Shown piece after piece: positions 63,332-64,000 of a DNA stretch of 64,000 bases. Within the stretch, counting starts at the first letter, position 1. The number at the start of each line of letters is the position of its first letter. A model generated the notes under the pieces. It ran no database searches. It was not told where the DNA came from and was given only the letters and a program-made list of their open reading frames with translations. Source of the stretch: Nocardia aurantia (GTDB lineage: Bacteria; Actinomycetota; Actinomycetes; Mycobacteriales; Mycobacteriaceae); the NCBI RefSeq assembly GCF_009604425.1, contig NZ_WEGI01000018.1:59910-123909 (forward strand), in the 5' to 3' direction. The position numbers were made by a program, and so were the translations under genes.

Positions 63332-63339
63332 GATGTGTC
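63327..63339. promoter_or_regulatory. Palindrome GACACGATGTGTC over the MFS start codon
   Basis: GACAC (63327-63331), GAT, GTGTC (63335-63339) is a perfect 5-bp inverted repeat. It could hide the start codon in an mRNA hairpin or bind a regulator. Confidence 0.35.
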
Positions 63340-63809
63340 ACCTCAGCTACTTCGATGAGATCTGTTCGGAGTGAGTTCGGGCGTGCAAAGGACGTGGACA
63401 GGGTCGAAGGCAGCGGTCGACCCCGGCCGAGCGGGACGGGCGGCGTAGGTGCGTTCCTTGCCGGGGGATGAGCGGTACGCCGGGTGTGTTCGAAGGTGTC
63501 GGGGCAGTGGTGCGGTCAGGTTGCCGACATCCGGCGTTCGTCCACCGGGTGGTGGACGGCCGCTCGTGGCCCCGCGGGGCCCGTGCAGGATGCCGACATG
63601 GCGCTCTCCTCAGTACTGCGGCGACACGGTCCGCCAGCGGCGGGCCCATGATGCAGACCGATCATAAGGTTTCAAGAACGGAATTTTCAGAAAATGAGAA
63701 TCTCGCTCCCACCACCAACTTCCCGGGGTCGTCGCGGCGAGACGTGTGCGCGCCGTCACACCACCGCCGTGCGGTGTTCGTCTTCCGGCCGTCGCCGGAG
63801 CCGGTGCGC
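63332..63809. other. 478-bp gap upstream of the MFS gene
   Basis: No gene is supported. It contains site C (63683-63701). On the minus strand a TATGAT element (around 63660) and a CTGAAA element inside site C are about 18 bp apart and could form a promoter, which would leave a long leader of about 320 bases before the MFS gene. Confidence 0.4.
63683..63701. promoter_or_regulatory. Operator-like site C (ATTTTCAGAAAATGAGAAT)
   Basis: ATTTTCA (63683-63689) and TGAGAAT (63695-63701) flank a 5-bp spacer; the site matches site A in geometry and 14 or more of 19 bases, and shares TCAG-N5-GAGAAT with site B. It lies upstream of the MFS gene at 61676-63331. Confidence 0.5.
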
Positions 63810-64000
63810 TCAGGGCAGGGCGCGCACGGTGGCCCGGCCGATGAGGTGCTCCAGCAACGTCATCAGGACGGTTTTCACCGAATTGCGTTCGCGGGCATCG
63901 CAGAACACGACCGGGGTGTGGCCGTCGAGGTCGAGGGCGTCGCGGACCTCGTCGGTGGTGTAGATCGGGGCGCCCTGGAAGCAGTTGACCGCGATCGCGA
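63810..64000 (-). CDS. CvnD-like (conservon) small GTPase, C-terminal part
   Basis: The frame ending in TGA at 63810 encodes 63 residues: AIAVNCFQGAPIYTTDEVRD, then TPVVFCDARERNSVKTVLM and an ending HLIGRATVRALP. This is the C-terminal region of MglA-like ATP/GTP-binding proteins of actinobacterial conservons, with the FCDARERNSVK block typical of CvnD. The gene runs off the window. Conservons normally have cvnA-D in order; the upstream genes are outside. Confidence 0.75.
   Translation of the reverse strand, partial: AIAVNCFQGAPIYTTDEVRDALDLDGHTPVVFCDARERNSVKTVLMTLLEHLIGRATVRALP

Overview
The window is very GC-rich chromosomal DNA with actinobacterial gene content: WXG100 proteins, F420/deazaflavin and PPOX oxidoreductases, many acyl-CoA dehydrogenases, PucR and GlxA regulators, an aromatic-carotenoid operon, an ANTAR regulator and a conservon-type GTPase. 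It fits a Nocardia/Rhodococcus-like member of the Mycobacteriales. That placement is inferred from gene families, not from a marker gene. No rRNA, tRNA, CRISPR array or insertion sequence was seen.

Layout. 1-5.8 kb: hydrolases, MarR, GlxA and XRE regulators, a cupin, a PH-like membrane protein and a small GTPase. 5.9-12.2 kb: carotenoid operon crtE-crtI-crtB-crtU plus a Rieske oxygenase. 12.3-13.7 kb: toxin-antitoxin-like operon with a coupled third gene. 14-16.2 kb: a membrane-anchored protein and a degenerate formylglycine-generating-enzyme-like protein. 16.4-36.2 kb: a divergent catabolic island. Its minus arm encodes a branched-chain-type ABC importer, then amidohydrolase, acyl-CoA dehydrogenases, CoA-transferase, enoyl-CoA hydratase and thiolase. 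Its plus arm encodes a PPOX-fold protein, a CMD protein, a Rieske oxygenase, a small protein, a metal-site-altered amidohydrolase, a SnoaL-like protein and an acyl-CoA dehydrogenase pair. 36.3-38.6 kb: MFS exporter with divergent LysR. 38.6-44.6 kb: type VII (WXG100)-type toxin/immunity island with orphan immunity genes and gene remnants. 44.6-52.2 kb: molybdenum hydroxylase (xanthine dehydrogenase-like), NCS1 permease, guanine-type deaminase and PucR regulator, i.e. purine salvage or catabolism. 52.3-55.7 kb: a substrate-binding-protein fragment, deazaflavin oxidoreductase, TetR and a frameshifted MMPL transporter. 55.7-59.6 kb: a VWA/metallopeptidase, MoxR ATPase and unknown-protein module. 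59.7-64 kb: PAS-ANTAR and MerR regulators (divergent), a SUKH protein, a 14-TM MFS transporter and the 3' end of a CvnD-like GTPase.

How genes work together. The two arms of the 16.4-36.2 kb island diverge from about 29.6 kb. Related TCAG-N5-GAGAAT sites lie at 29622-29640 and 30188-30206, and a third lies upstream of the distant MFS gene (63683-63701). I read this as one regulated import-and-degradation system for an unidentified carboxylic or polycyclic substrate: ABC uptake, CoA transfer, beta-oxidation and Rieske oxygenation. It is the best candidate here for an undescribed system. The carotenoid operon implies an aromatic carotenoid, but no lycopene cyclase is visible in the window.
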